Source: AP-15 sp963724435
GTDB taxonomy: Bacteria; Pseudomonadota; Alphaproteobacteria; ATCC43930; CGMCC-115725
DNA: 64,000 bases
Direction of reading: 5' to 3'
NCBI GenBank assembly: GCA_963724435.1
Contig: CAVRUN010000006.1
Location: forward strand, 186,001-250,000
Shown: piece after piece, positions 9,883 to 19,154 of the stretch
Layout of the letters: every line of letters begins with the position of its first letter
Numbering within the stretch: the first letter of the stretch is position 1
The notes under the pieces: generated by a model
The model's input: only the letters and a program-made list of their open reading frames with translations
What the model was told of the DNA's origin: nothing
Database searches by the model: none
Position numbers and translations under genes: made by a program

Positions 9883-10823
9883 TGCGTTCCCCTCTGGCTG
9901 CCGAGCGACTGGATGTAGGCGACCAGCTTCAATAACTCGTCTTCGCTTAGCTGCCCGGAAAAGTCGGGCATGACCGGCGGATACCCGGCGACGGTGAAGG
10001 TCCGCGGCTCCAGGATGCAGTCGCGAATATAACGTTCGTCCGCTCTGACGGTCGAACCGTCCTGCAAATGCACCAGACTGCCATAGAGGCCGACCAGATC
10101 GGGCGCGTGCACCGTGCTGTTGGCGCCGTGACAGCCGCTACACCCGTGCTGCCGAAATAACGCCTCGCCTTGTTGCGCGAGAGATTGGTTGACCCCCTGT
10201 TCGGTTAGCCAACGCGCGTAATCAGCCGGCGTCATGACGACGACTTCGCCCTTCATCGTCGCATGCTGGGTGCCACAATACTGGGCGCATTCGAAGGTGT
10301 ACGTGCCCGTTTTGGTTGCCTTAAACCAAATTGTTTCGTAAGTCCCAGGCACGACGTCATGTTTGATGCGGAAGGCAGGAACAAAGAAACTGTGTATAAC
10401 GTCCTGCGACGCCATGACGAGACGGATCGTCTTGTCGACCGGGATGTGCAGCGCATCGATTTCGCGCTGGCCGCCGGGATGCTGCAACTTCCACATCCAC
10501 TGTTTCGCGACGACGTAGATTTCGATGTCGCCGGGCGGCGATTTGAACAGCCAGATGTAGACCGAGGCTCCCCAGACAAACAGGACCAGGAACATAATGA
10601 ACGTCGCGGTCGTCCAACCGATTTCCCAATGCCAGGTCTTCTTCACGAGATCGGAGCGCGAGGCGGTACTGCCGGCCCGATAGCGGACACAGAATGTCAG
10701 CATCATCCCGACGACCATCGCCATGATCAGGCCGCAGACCCCGAGTTCGGCGATGTAGAGATTGTTGACGACAACGCCGTTAACAGCGGCGGTGCGCGGC
10801 CAGAACGGTATCCAGTGATACAT
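9879..10823 (-). CDS. ctaC: Cytochrome c oxidase subunit II with fused cytochrome c (caa3)
   Basis: The 314-residue protein has two N-terminal membrane helices (about 24-46 and 70-92), then a cupredoxin domain with the CuA ligands His144, Cys179, Cys183, His187 and Met190. A C-terminal cytochrome c domain follows, with CSGCH at 228-232 and a probable axial Met285 in PPVMPDFSG. The fusion lets the oxidase take electrons directly from the upstream ACIII without a soluble carrier. I see no classical signal peptide; the first helix would act as the membrane signal. The gene is 6 bases after the SCO gene. Confidence 0.95.
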
Positions 10824-10829
10824 TGTGGC

Positions 10830-11624
10830 CTAACCCTGGCGCCGCCGTCGGATGATGCCGACAACGATAAAAAAGGCCGTGGCGCCGGCGGCGATATTGC
10901 CTGCCATCAACGCCGCCATGACCGGCACCGTGAAACGGCCGAGTGGCGCCCCCTCAATGTGACACAGCAAGATCAAGCGCTCGAACGGGGTTAATGTTTC
11001 GCCCTCCGCGGCGCTGGCGAGCCCGACGCGCAGATCTGCGCTGGCTGTGCCCACCCCGAAGATATAACGGCTGATCCTGCCATCGGGGCTCGCGAGGATA
11101 AATCCGGCAGGATGAATGTACTGGTCGATGTCGGGATCGTACCGGTAAGGAAAGCCGATAGCGTCGGCGATCTGTCGCACCGATGCGGCGTCGCCGGTTA
11201 AGAAATGCACTCCTTCGGCAGCACCCCTACGCTGATACCCCACGAGATATTTCGCTTTCGCCTGGCTGTTGTCAGCCGGAGTGTCGCGGGGGTCGATGCT
11301 GATCGCGAGCATTTGGAAGTCTCGGCCGGCGTTGAGCGGCAACGCATCGAGCGCAGTGAAAATGCCAGTGAGCGTGACCCCGCACAACGACTTACAGCGT
11401 AAATAATCGAGGACGACAATGACCGGCTTGCCGGTAAAAAAGTCGCCGAGTGTAACGCTCCTTCCAGTTTCGTCGATGAGGCTGGCCGACAGCGGCAGCA
11501 GGGTCCCCGGATGTGGCTGAAATGCAAAAGCCGCGAGATTGTCCTGCGAGTATGCCAATGCGTGGTCGCCCGGCATGGCAGCCGAGATGATGACTAGCAC
11601 AAGCGCGGCAGCAACCTGTCTCAC
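10830..11624 (-). CDS. SCO1/SenC-family copper chaperone
   Basis: This 264-residue protein has an N-terminal signal (ALVLVIISAAMP...ALA) and a thioredoxin-like domain. The copper-binding pair is Cys77-x3-Cys81 (CKSLC), with the distal ligand His171 in YIHPAGF. A C-terminal helix at about 236-257 anchors it on the periplasmic side. SCO proteins deliver copper to, or reduce, the CuA site of subunit II, which is encoded immediately downstream. It overlaps the preceding small membrane protein gene by four bases, so it is translated as part of the operon. Confidence 0.92.
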   Translation of the reverse strand: MRQVAAALVLVIISAAMPGDHALAYSQDNLAAFAFQPHPGTLLPLSASLIDETGRSVTLGDFFTGKPVIVVLDYLRCKSLCGVTLTGIFTALDALPLNAGRDFQMLAISIDPRDTPADNSQAKAKYLVGYQRRGAAEGVHFLTGDAASVRQIADAIGFPYRYDPDIDQYIHPAGFILASPDGRISRYIFGVGTASADLRVGLASAAEGETLTPFERLILLCHIEGAPLGRFTVPVMAALMAGNIAAGATAFFIVVGIIRRRRQG

Positions 11625-11995
11625 GGCTGCCTCTTTGGAAACCCGTCAATCCCTTGAGCAGCCAGCTTCTTCATCACCTGCTCGATTGGGAGATGGACGA
11701 TCCCTTTCTGCTTATCGATCCAGTAGTAGTTATTGAGGCGATTTTCCTCGGAAAGGCGGAACCTAATCAAATCTTGTTGGGGATTGACCTGCAGCTCCGG
11801 TGCCGGCGGGTGAACCTCAAGCCCGCGCCTGACATCCGACACCGATCGGGAGTAGACCCACATCATTATCAATGGTGCAATAACCAAAAGAACAAAAGTG
11901 CCCAGATAAACTAAAGCCACCGGTTTGAGCGGCCAGTCCTCGTGTTCATATTCGGTGTATGGATTATCCTCCCGGACCTGGCTTATCTCAGCCAT
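11621..11995 (-). CDS. Small membrane protein of the ACIII-caa3 operon
   Basis: The 124-residue protein has one strong membrane helix (about 26-48, VALVYLGTFVLLVIAPLIMM) followed by a soluble tail. The tail has the pattern LQVNPQQDLIRFRLSEE, then YYWIDKQKGIVHLPIEQVM. A similar N-terminal-helix plus VNP...LRxxE...Y-W-D...V-IPI arrangement recurs in small proteins encoded beside SCO in ACIII and caa3 clusters; its function is not established to my knowledge. It overlaps actF by eight bases and the SCO gene by four. It may be an assembly or accessory subunit. Confidence 0.7.
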   Translation of the reverse strand: MAEISQVREDNPYTEYEHEDWPLKPVALVYLGTFVLLVIAPLIMMWVYSRSVSDVRRGLEVHPPAPELQVNPQQDLIRFRLSEENRLNNYYWIDKQKGIVHLPIEQVMKKLAAQGIDGFPKRQP

Positions 11996-13100
11996 GATTG
12001 GCTGCCTTCCACATCGGCCAGCCTCCGGGGCTTAACCGTGGGCCGTAGCGCAGCGCCGACCCGAACAGCAGCACCATCATTCCACCCAAAGCAAAGATTG
12101 CTGCGATGTCGAGCCAGAACGGGCCGGGATGAGCAAACACCGGCAGCACCAGCCACCATTTGTCGGCGATCCGGCTGATGATGATCAGCGAGCAAATCAC
12201 CGCGACAACGCCGCGGCTGCGCTTGCTTGGCCGCCATATCAATACGAAAAACGGCGCGATAAAGCCAAAGCCGATCGAAATAGAGGAGGCTGCCCGCCAA
12301 ACTCCAGAGTTACGCAGCAAGTACCACGGGATCTCTGATTTGAGGTTTTCCTCCCAGATGATCAGGAACTGCATGAATTCGACGTAGGCCCAGAAGATCG
12401 TCGTCGCGAGCAGGATCGCCGCAAGGTCGGCGACATGGTCCCGCCGCTTTTCCAGCATCGGGCCGCTCACCACGATAACCAGCAAAACTATCGCGAGCCC
12501 GGTGTTGAACCAGCTTGCTCCAACCGAATAGGAAAATATCGATGACCAAAACGCGGGCTGCAGCGACATTATCCAGTCGATCGAGGCAAAACCCGCGGAG
12601 AACGCCAGTACCGTAAGGCCAATCCCGCTGATCCACGACAGACCCGGTGCGACCGGTGCCGCCTCCTCGCGCGGGGCCCACAGCACATAGGCCGCGAGCA
12701 GGTTCCACAGCACGACATAGATGGCGTAGCGCAGATAAAATCCGGCGGGGTTCAGATAGAACGTATTGCCGAGGCTGGGCGCCGGATGGGTCCAGCTATA
12801 GAGGGCGTGGAGTCCGACAAAGGCGGGGATGCCCGCCAAGGTCGCGAGCGGCATTGTCACGGCGGCCGCATCGAGGACCGGGCGCGCCGTCGCCATCCAT
12901 TCGCCGCCGCTCAGGTCGTGCACCATCACCAGAGTCACGCCAGCAAGCGGCAGGCCCAGCCAAAACAGGTATGAGCAAAGCCAGGCGCGAAAAAAGCCGG
13001 TCGCGTCGATAATGGCGCCAACGATACAGCCGGCAACGCCGATTACCAGTGCCGCCAGTGCTACCAGACTAAGGCGGTACCAAGCGTGGTTGTCGGTCAT
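11988..13100 (-). CDS. actF: Alternative complex III subunit ActF (quinol-binding membrane subunit)
   Basis: The 370-residue protein has about ten hydrophobic segments. It belongs to the ActC/ActF branch of NrfD-like membrane proteins that hold the quinol site of alternative complex III. Features include the HALYSWTHP motif, FYLNPAGFYLRYAIYVVLW and GFASIDWIMSLQPAFWSSIF, whose Asp-Trp-x-x-Ser-Leu is characteristic of ActF. It overlaps actE by four bases (ATGA) and the next small gene by eight. Position and motifs leave little doubt. Confidence 0.92.
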   Translation of the reverse strand: MTDNHAWYRLSLVALAALVIGVAGCIVGAIIDATGFFRAWLCSYLFWLGLPLAGVTLVMVHDLSGGEWMATARPVLDAAAVTMPLATLAGIPAFVGLHALYSWTHPAPSLGNTFYLNPAGFYLRYAIYVVLWNLLAAYVLWAPREEAAPVAPGLSWISGIGLTVLAFSAGFASIDWIMSLQPAFWSSIFSYSVGASWFNTGLAIVLLVIVVSGPMLEKRRDHVADLAAILLATTIFWAYVEFMQFLIIWEENLKSEIPWYLLRNSGVWRAASSISIGFGFIAPFFVLIWRPSKRSRGVVAVICSLIIISRIADKWWLVLPVFAHPGPFWLDIAAIFALGGMMVLLFGSALRYGPRLSPGGWPMWKAANHG

Positions 13101-13612
13101 TCGAGCAACTGCCGCTTATCGGCCGGCACGTCGGCGAGATGGGCATTCTCGCTCGCCTGCAATGCCCTGATATAGGCGATGATAGCCCAGCGATCGGCAG
13201 GCGCCACGCGAGTCGCGTAGGGGTACATCACCCCATATCCATGAGTGATCACATCATAAAAATGCTGGTTCGGCGCTTTCATCAAATATTCGGCGAAATA
13301 AGACGGCGGGTGCGGAAAGCCGCGCTGGACGATCATCCCGTTGCCGTCGCCGACCCGGCTGTGACAAGGCGAGCAATAGATGTCAAAGCGCTGCTGCCCG
13401 CGCTCGAGCAAGGCCATGGTAACGGGCGGGGGCGGCGGCTCAGTCAGAGAGTCATCGCGCGCAATCGTGTCGGGCGGCGGCAAGACGGGCCAGTTGACCT
13501 GCGCCCTATAGGGGACTTGAAAGCCGTACCGCTTCGGCTGGTTGGCCATGTTGTCGCAAGCCGCCAACGCCAGACACAGACCCGCTATGGCGATGATCGC
13601 GAGGCGCTTCAC
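13097..13612 (-). CDS. actE: Alternative complex III subunit ActE, monoheme cytochrome c lipoprotein
   Basis: The 171-residue protein has a lipoprotein signal with lipobox LAAC (Cys19) and one heme-binding motif, CSPCH at 80-84. A late YGVMYPYATRV segment gives a probable axial Met129. In ACIII, ActE is the mobile cytochrome that passes electrons towards the terminal oxidase. The gene is linked by ATGA overlaps to actD before it and actF after it. The Pro-rich stretch at 59-63 separates the lipid anchor from the heme domain. Confidence 0.93.
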   Translation of the reverse strand: MKRLAIIAIAGLCLALAACDNMANQPKRYGFQVPYRAQVNWPVLPPPDTIARDDSLTEPPPPPVTMALLERGQQRFDIYCSPCHSRVGDGNGMIVQRGFPHPPSYFAEYLMKAPNQHFYDVITHGYGVMYPYATRVAPADRWAIIAYIRALQASENAHLADVPADKRQLLE

Positions 13613-14142
13613 TCCGGCACCTCGGCGACATGTTCGGCGCCAAAGCGCTCGAAGATGCGGCGTACATGCCCCGGTTCAAAGCTGGGATCGCGCGCCTCGA
13701 CGCATAGCACAAAACGATCCACCGAAGCCCGCCCGAATGCCTCGGCGTTAAAGATCGGATGATAAAGGCGCGGCAGACGGCACGACGCCAATAGCGCGAA
13801 CAGGCCGGCCGCGATTGTGACCAGCAGCATAAATTCGAAAGTGCCGACGATGAATGCGGGCCAGCTATTGTGGGGGCGCCCGCCGACGTTAATCGGATAA
13901 TTGAGCGCCTCGTCCCATACCTGGATGAAATAACCCCAAGCACCGCCGACCGCAGCAGCGGCAAACATGATCAACGGCAGCATAATCTCCCGCCGGGGGC
14001 GCAATACGTGGTCGAGTTCTTTGACGGGATAAGGGGTGTAGGCGTCGATCGCGCGAAACCCCAACGAGCGCAAATGTTGCGCTGCTTCCTTGATCGCCTC
14101 GGGCCGATCGAAAACGCCGATGATGCCGAAAGGCTCGGTCAC
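13609..14142 (-). CDS. actD: Alternative complex III subunit ActD (DUF3341)
   Basis: The protein has 177 residues from a GTG start at 14142. It starts VTEPFGIIGVFDRPEAIKEA and has a ferredoxin-like N-terminal domain with the YTPYPV motif. Two membrane helices form a hairpin (about 51-70 and 95-117), and a soluble tail follows. This is the DUF3341/ActD architecture. The GTGA overlap with the proper actC stop (14139-14141) shows the native gene boundary. Because of a one-base shift in actC, the same frame is also open upstream and gives a false ActC-ActD fusion of 630 residues. Confidence 0.9.
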   Translation of the reverse strand: MTEPFGIIGVFDRPEAIKEAAQHLRSLGFRAIDAYTPYPVKELDHVLRPRREIMLPLIMFAAAAVGGAWGYFIQVWDEALNYPINVGGRPHNSWPAFIVGTFEFMLLVTIAAGLFALLASCRLPRLYHPIFNAEAFGRASVDRFVLCVEARDPSFEPGHVRRIFERFGAEHVAEVPE

Positions 14143-15501
14143 TTCGATCTCTTTTCTTCGATGAGTTCGCGAACTTCCGACATCGAAATGATCGGCACAA
14201 ACCGCAAAAAGAGAAAGAACAGGGTCAGGAACAGCCCGATCGTCCCCGCCAGCGCCGCCCAATCCCACAATGTCGGAAAATAATAGCCCCAATAAGACGG
14301 CATGTAATTGTGTTCGAGGCTCGAAGTCGTGAACACATAACGTTCGAGCCACATGCCAACAATGACCCCGCCCGAAATTATGAACAGCAAGATCTGGCTG
14401 CGCCGTACCAATGGTAACCACAACAATTGCGGGATGATGACGGTGAGAGATCTTTTCCGCCCAGAACGCCGGTGCGGTAAATCCAAACATTCGGTGGAAG
14501 AATTCGGTCTTTTCAGCGACGTCGCTGCCGTAGATCGGTCCGAACGCTTCCCAAAGATAGGCGTAAGCGAGCATTACGCTGCCTACCAGCATGACCTTGG
14601 CCAGCGCGTTCAGATGATATTCGGTGAGCAGGTCCTCGAGACCGTAGCCCCAGCGTACCAGGATCGTCAGCATGATTATTAGCGCGACCCCGGAAATCAC
14701 CGCGCCAAAAAAGAAGTAGGGTGGGAACTGGGTCGAGTGCCAGCCGGGGGTCAACCCGCCGGCGAAGTCGAGTCCGACGACGCTGTGCACCGAGATCACC
14801 ATCGGCGCCATAATCGCCGACATAATCGCATATACGGTCTGCTGGTTGCGCCAATGCCGCGCCGAACCCCGCCAACCGAGCGCGAGCACTCCGTAGAAGA
14901 TCTGCTGCCACCGCGTCTTGGCGAGATCGCGTACTGTCGCGAGGTCCGGGATCAGCCCAGTGTAGTAATACATGATCGACATCAGGATGTAGCAAAGCAG
15001 GCAGATAAAGTCCCACCACAGCGGACTGCGCACCTGCGGCCATACCCCCATGACATTCGAATACGGGAATAGCCAATAGAAGAAACCCTGGCGGCCCAAA
15101 TGCATGATCGGCATCAGACCGGCACAGGGGGCCGCCGACAGCAACATCGACTCGGCGATGCGGTTGGTTGCGGATCGCCACGGCGAGCGAGTCAAAAAGA
15201 ACAGCGCCGAAACAATGGTGCCACCGCTCGCCAGCGCGATCCACCACACGTATTCGGCGATTGCCAGACCCCAGGCCACCGGAATATTGACGCCCCAGCT
15301 GCCGATTCCCTTGATGAACAGCCAGGCCAGCTGGACGAACAGGGTCAATAGCAGAGCGAGAGCGAGCGCAAATCCGACCCACCACCACCGCGGCGTCTTG
15401 CTCCGTAGCACGCGGTCGCTGACCTCTTCGCTCAGCGAGCGAAAGGTTACGCTCGGTTCGACGACCGGCGCTTCCGCCGGAAGGTCGATCAAGACGCTCA
15501 C
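14139..15501 (-). pseudogene. actC: ActC, NrfD-like quinol subunit of ACIII, with a one-base frameshift
   Basis: ActC is the main polytopic quinol-binding subunit (about ten helices). The frame from 15501 gives normal ActC sequence up to FHRMFGFTAPAFWAE. The native C-terminus then continues in another frame as RSLTVIIPQLLWLPLVRR and MWLERYVFTTSS, ending at the TGA at 14139. Removing one A from the AAAA run (TTTT at 14453-14456 on the plus strand) joins the two halves into 453 residues with family-normal spacing (FWAERSLTVIIPQ). The actC stop then overlaps the actD GTG as GTGA, as elsewhere in this operon. I think a sequence error is likeliest; a real mutation would disable ACIII. Confidence 0.88.
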
Positions 15502-18425
15502 GCCTCTTTATCTCCGATGGCGGGATTGGGGTTGCGGATCACCGCGGTGTAGCTGGTGCGCGGCCGTGTGTTCAGGTCACCCAGCAATACGTAATCAAGC
15601 GGGCTCGCCTTGCGGCGCGCAACGGCGCTGTCGTGATCATTGCGATTGCCGAAGATGATCGCCTGCGTCGGGCAGCTCTGCTGGCAGGCGGTGACGATTT
15701 CGCCCTCGCGCACGAGGCGGTTTTCTTTATCGGCGTCGATTTCCGCTTGGCGGATGCGCTGGATGCAATAGGTGCATTTTTCCATGACGCCCCGGCCGCG
15801 GACCGTGACCTCCGGGTTCCAGGACTCCGCAGGACGTTCGTTTTGGTCGGCATAAGCGTAAAAGTTGAACCGCCGGACTTTGTAGGGGCAGTTATTGGAG
15901 CAAAAGCGCGTCCCCACACAGCGATTGTAGACCATGACATTGAGGCCCGAATGGTCATGCACGGTGGCGTGCACCGGGCAGACGACCTCGCATGGCGCAT
16001 TCTCGCAATGCATGCACGGCATCGGTTCGAAACTAGTCTGCGGATCGTCCGGCGAGCCGGAGTAATACCGGTCGATGCGCAGCCAATGCATGACGCGGTT
16101 GTCGAGCACCTGATCCTTGCCGACGATCGGAACGTTGTTTTCGGCCTGACAGGCGACGGCGCAAGCTTGGCAGCCGATACAAGAATTGAGATCGACCGAC
16201 ATCGCCCAGGCGTAGCGCGGATACTTGTAAGGCGGGTACAGCGACTCGTCGTTTTCTTTCTTTTGCAGAAATTGGGGATTCTTTTGAAAGTCGGCGAGCG
16301 ACCCTTCACGGATCAGGTCACGGCCGGTGACGCGATCCTGCCCCTGCGTCGTCGCCAGCCGATAGGTTTCGCCGGTTTTGCTGAGCACGCCGGCACCCAC
16401 CCAAGGCGTTTCCAGCGAGCGCAGTTGGTAGGCGTCGAATCCGACCCCGACTGCAAGCCCTCCGGCGCGGCGGCCCCATCCCAGCGGCAAAGTTATGCAG
16501 TCCGGCGCTTGTCCAGGAAGGACAAAAATCGGCGTGGAAAGCTTTCGACCATTTGACATTATCTCGAGGACATCTTCGGTATCGAGACCGAGCCGCTTGG
16601 CGGTCGCCGGTGCGATCAGCGCCGCATTATCCCAGGTGAGCCGAGTGAACGGCCGCGCCATCTCCAACAGCCACGGATTGTCGGCGTAGTGCCCGTCCCA
16701 GATCAGCGGATCGGGGCGGAACAGCAGAGCAAGACCGGCATTCGGGGGTTCGGCAGGGACGGCGGGTATCGCGGCGACATCCGCCTTGGGCTGAGCCGTG
16801 ACCGGTGCGGCGGCGCTGTTCTCGACGACGCCGATGCGCACCGATTCATGCCAGAAATGCTCGAAATCCCCGGCGCCGCGCTGCTGCGCCTGCTGCTGCC
16901 AGAACGCGCGCAGTAGTCCGTAATCTTCCGGGAGGGTGTTGCCCTGCAGTATCGCCAGCACCTCTTGCGCCGAATGCCCGCCATAGAGACGGCGGACTTG
17001 CGGCTGCTGGATCGTGATCGTCCCGTCAAACGCGCGAGCGTCGCTCCAGGCCTCATATTCATGCGCCGCCGGCACATGCCAGGTGCTGGCGATCGCTGTC
17101 TCGTCGGCATAGAGCGCCAGGCTGACCGATAACGGCACCTGCCGCAGCGCCTTTGCAAAATCGAGACCGGGGGGTGCGGTATAAACCGGATTGACCCCCA
17201 GCATCAGCAGGGTGTCGACCTTGCCCGCAATCATATCGCCGACGAGATCTGTGAGCGACTGGCGCATCGAAGGTGCGGCGACGGCGATCGGTTCGATCAA
17301 CCGGATCGTTGTCCCAAAGGCGCCCAACGCTCCGTTTATCGCATCGGCAAGGAGATGGATTTCGGCCGGCTGCTCGCGGCCGGCATGCACCAGGACACGT
17401 CCATGATTCTTGGCCAAATCCTGGGCCGCGGCATCGAGCCAGGCGGCATCCTTGGGCGGTGCGTGTTTCCACTCCTGCGGGCCGACACCCACTGCCGCAG
17501 CCAGATAGCGCAGTGCGGCGGCAAGCTCAGGCGGGGGCAGTGGCAATCGATGATCGGCTTTGGCGCCGATCAGGGTCGGCGTGCTTTCGATCGCATAGAC
17601 CCGGCTCATCTTGCCGCCGGTCTCGTCGGGGCGGCGGCGGGCGGCAAATTGGCGGGCATAAGCGAGCCATCCGGGTATCGCCGAAATCAGATCGCTTTCA
17701 ACGGCGAAAATCACATCTGCCGCGTCGACATTGAAAACCCGGTCGAGTTCCCGGCCAAAGGCTTGGCGGGTGGCCGCGCGCTCTTCGTCGCGGTGAAGCG
17801 GCTCCCAGCCGTGCCACTGCATATTGGGAAACTGCCGCTGCAAGGTTTCCATTTGCGCGATCAGCGACGGCGAGGTCACGGTTCCCGTCAGCACCCGGAG
17901 CCCTTCGCCGCCGCGCGCCAAAAGCTGCTGGCGGCGCTCAAACATGACGGTAATAAATCTTTCCCAGGTATCAATCTGGCCGTGGCCGACGATGCTCTGT
18001 GAGCGCCGCGGGTCGTAGAGCGTCAGAATAGACGCCTGCATAATCGCACTGGCGGCGCCGAGACTGGCTGGATGCTGCGGGTTTCCTTCGACCTTGAACG
18101 GGCGGCCCATCTGATGCGTAACCAAAACGCCGCTCGCATAGCCGTCCCTGGTCGTTGCCGTCGCGTAAAAGCGCGACTGTTGCGGCACAATTCCCGGAGG
18201 CTGGACAACATAGGGGAGGAGCTGGCGAGCGTTGGGTTCGGGTCCGCAGGCCGACAACCCGCCCAACGCCATCGAAGCCGCCATCAGTTGCAGGAATCGG
18301 CGCCGATCGAACTGACCCAGCACCTCGCGAAAGCGCGGCACCTCTTGTTCAACGATCGCGCCAAATTCCGGCGTTTCCGCCAGCTCTTCGAGAGTGCGCC
18401 AGTAGTTTCGCGATGAAGCGCTCAT
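15498..18425 (-). CDS. actB: Alternative complex III subunit ActB (molybdopterin-like plus iron-sulfur)
   Basis: The 975-residue protein fuses a molybdopterin-oxidoreductase-like half, which in ACIII does not bind cofactor, to a ferredoxin-like half. Four Cys motifs fit three 4Fe-4S and one 3Fe-4S cluster: SCIGCQACAVACQAENN, CMHCENAPCEVVCP, CVGTRFCSNNCP, and CTYC paired with CQQSCPTQA. The N-terminus has a twin-arginine segment (RRR at 41-43) before a hydrophobic core ending LSAC (Cys60), suggesting Tat export with a lipid anchor. I chose the ATG at 18425 because it overlaps the actA stop as ATGA; an ATG three codons earlier is possible. It overlaps actC by four bases. Confidence 0.93.
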   Translation of the reverse strand: MSASSRNYWRTLEELAETPEFGAIVEQEVPRFREVLGQFDRRRFLQLMAASMALGGLSACGPEPNARQLLPYVVQPPGIVPQQSRFYATATTRDGYASGVLVTHQMGRPFKVEGNPQHPASLGAASAIMQASILTLYDPRRSQSIVGHGQIDTWERFITVMFERRQQLLARGGEGLRVLTGTVTSPSLIAQMETLQRQFPNMQWHGWEPLHRDEERAATRQAFGRELDRVFNVDAADVIFAVESDLISAIPGWLAYARQFAARRRPDETGGKMSRVYAIESTPTLIGAKADHRLPLPPPELAAALRYLAAAVGVGPQEWKHAPPKDAAWLDAAAQDLAKNHGRVLVHAGREQPAEIHLLADAINGALGAFGTTIRLIEPIAVAAPSMRQSLTDLVGDMIAGKVDTLLMLGVNPVYTAPPGLDFAKALRQVPLSVSLALYADETAIASTWHVPAAHEYEAWSDARAFDGTITIQQPQVRRLYGGHSAQEVLAILQGNTLPEDYGLLRAFWQQQAQQRGAGDFEHFWHESVRIGVVENSAAAPVTAQPKADVAAIPAVPAEPPNAGLALLFRPDPLIWDGHYADNPWLLEMARPFTRLTWDNAALIAPATAKRLGLDTEDVLEIMSNGRKLSTPIFVLPGQAPDCITLPLGWGRRAGGLAVGVGFDAYQLRSLETPWVGAGVLSKTGETYRLATTQGQDRVTGRDLIREGSLADFQKNPQFLQKKENDESLYPPYKYPRYAWAMSVDLNSCIGCQACAVACQAENNVPIVGKDQVLDNRVMHWLRIDRYYSGSPDDPQTSFEPMPCMHCENAPCEVVCPVHATVHDHSGLNVMVYNRCVGTRFCSNNCPYKVRRFNFYAYADQNERPAESWNPEVTVRGRGVMEKCTYCIQRIRQAEIDADKENRLVREGEIVTACQQSCPTQAIIFGNRNDHDSAVARRKASPLDYVLLGDLNTRPRTSYTAVIRNPNPAIGDKEA

Positions 18426-19072
18426 CGGTGGCACACCGAGCAGTCAGACAGCGTTTCCGGATGGATGTGATAAGCCGCCATTAATTGCTTGCCCGAAGGC
18501 GTGTCGGGGGTGCGCTTCCAAAACGGATTGAATACCTGGTTTAGCGGCCGCAGATGCGGCGCCGGGTCACGGTGGCAGGAAAGGCACCAGCTCATGTAGA
18601 GCGTCGTCGCTTTCCAAGTCAGCGCCATGTCGCCTATCGGACCGTGGCATTCGGTGCAGCCGACACCTTTGGCGATATGAATGCTGTGGTCGAAGTAGAC
18701 GTAATCGGGAAGCTCGTACACGGCGCTCCAGCGCAATGGCCGATTTTCTGCGAGGCTCTGCCTTACTGGTGCCAGAATTGCCGCATTGGTCCAGATCTGA
18801 GAATGGCAGGTCATGCAGGTCTCAGTCGGCGGAATACCCGCGTTCTGAGAAATTTCCACTGACGTGTGGCAATACCGGCAATCGAGCCCGAGGCCGCCGA
18901 CATGATGGCGATGACTGAATGGGACCGGTTGCTCCGGAGTATAACGTTCTTGTGTATTGTAACCCATCACCGGGACCACCCAAATCGCGAGAAGCAGCAT
19001 CGCGAATAAACCGGCGGTCCCAATCAACGCCAGGTTCATCCACATGTTGGCTCTCGGCCCGAAGATCGCCAC
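18422..19072 (-). CDS. actA: Alternative complex III subunit ActA, pentaheme cytochrome c
   Basis: The 216-residue protein has one N-terminal membrane helix (about 13-36) and five CxxCH heme motifs starting at 65, 86, 139, 163 and 211 (CRYCH, CMTCH, CTECH, CLSCH, CSVCH). Five hemes is the usual ActA number. It receives electrons in the periplasm from the iron-sulfur subunit. The start is GTG at 19072 with GGAG six bases upstream; no better ATG exists. It is the first gene of the operon, 82 bases after the stop of a same-strand anchored SDR. I see no clear promoter in that gap, so read-through from the SDR is possible. Confidence 0.93.
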   Translation of the reverse strand: MAIFGPRANMWMNLALIGTAGLFAMLLLAIWVVPVMGYNTQERYTPEQPVPFSHRHHVGGLGLDCRYCHTSVEISQNAGIPPTETCMTCHSQIWTNAAILAPVRQSLAENRPLRWSAVYELPDYVYFDHSIHIAKGVGCTECHGPIGDMALTWKATTLYMSWCLSCHRDPAPHLRPLNQVFNPFWKRTPDTPSGKQLMAAYHIHPETLSDCSVCHR

Positions 19073-19154
19073 CAGGTACTCCGCGACCGCGACCTTGAAC
19101 GGGCCGCACGACCTTTAACGGGGTACTTGCGATTGGGTTCCAGCGATACTTGAC

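Noticed and set aside
13609..15501. A novel 630-residue ActC-ActD fusion protein
   Set aside because: About 100 residues in its middle have no family likeness, the true ActC end is present in another frame, and the GTGA junction marks two separate genes. It is a product of a frameshift.
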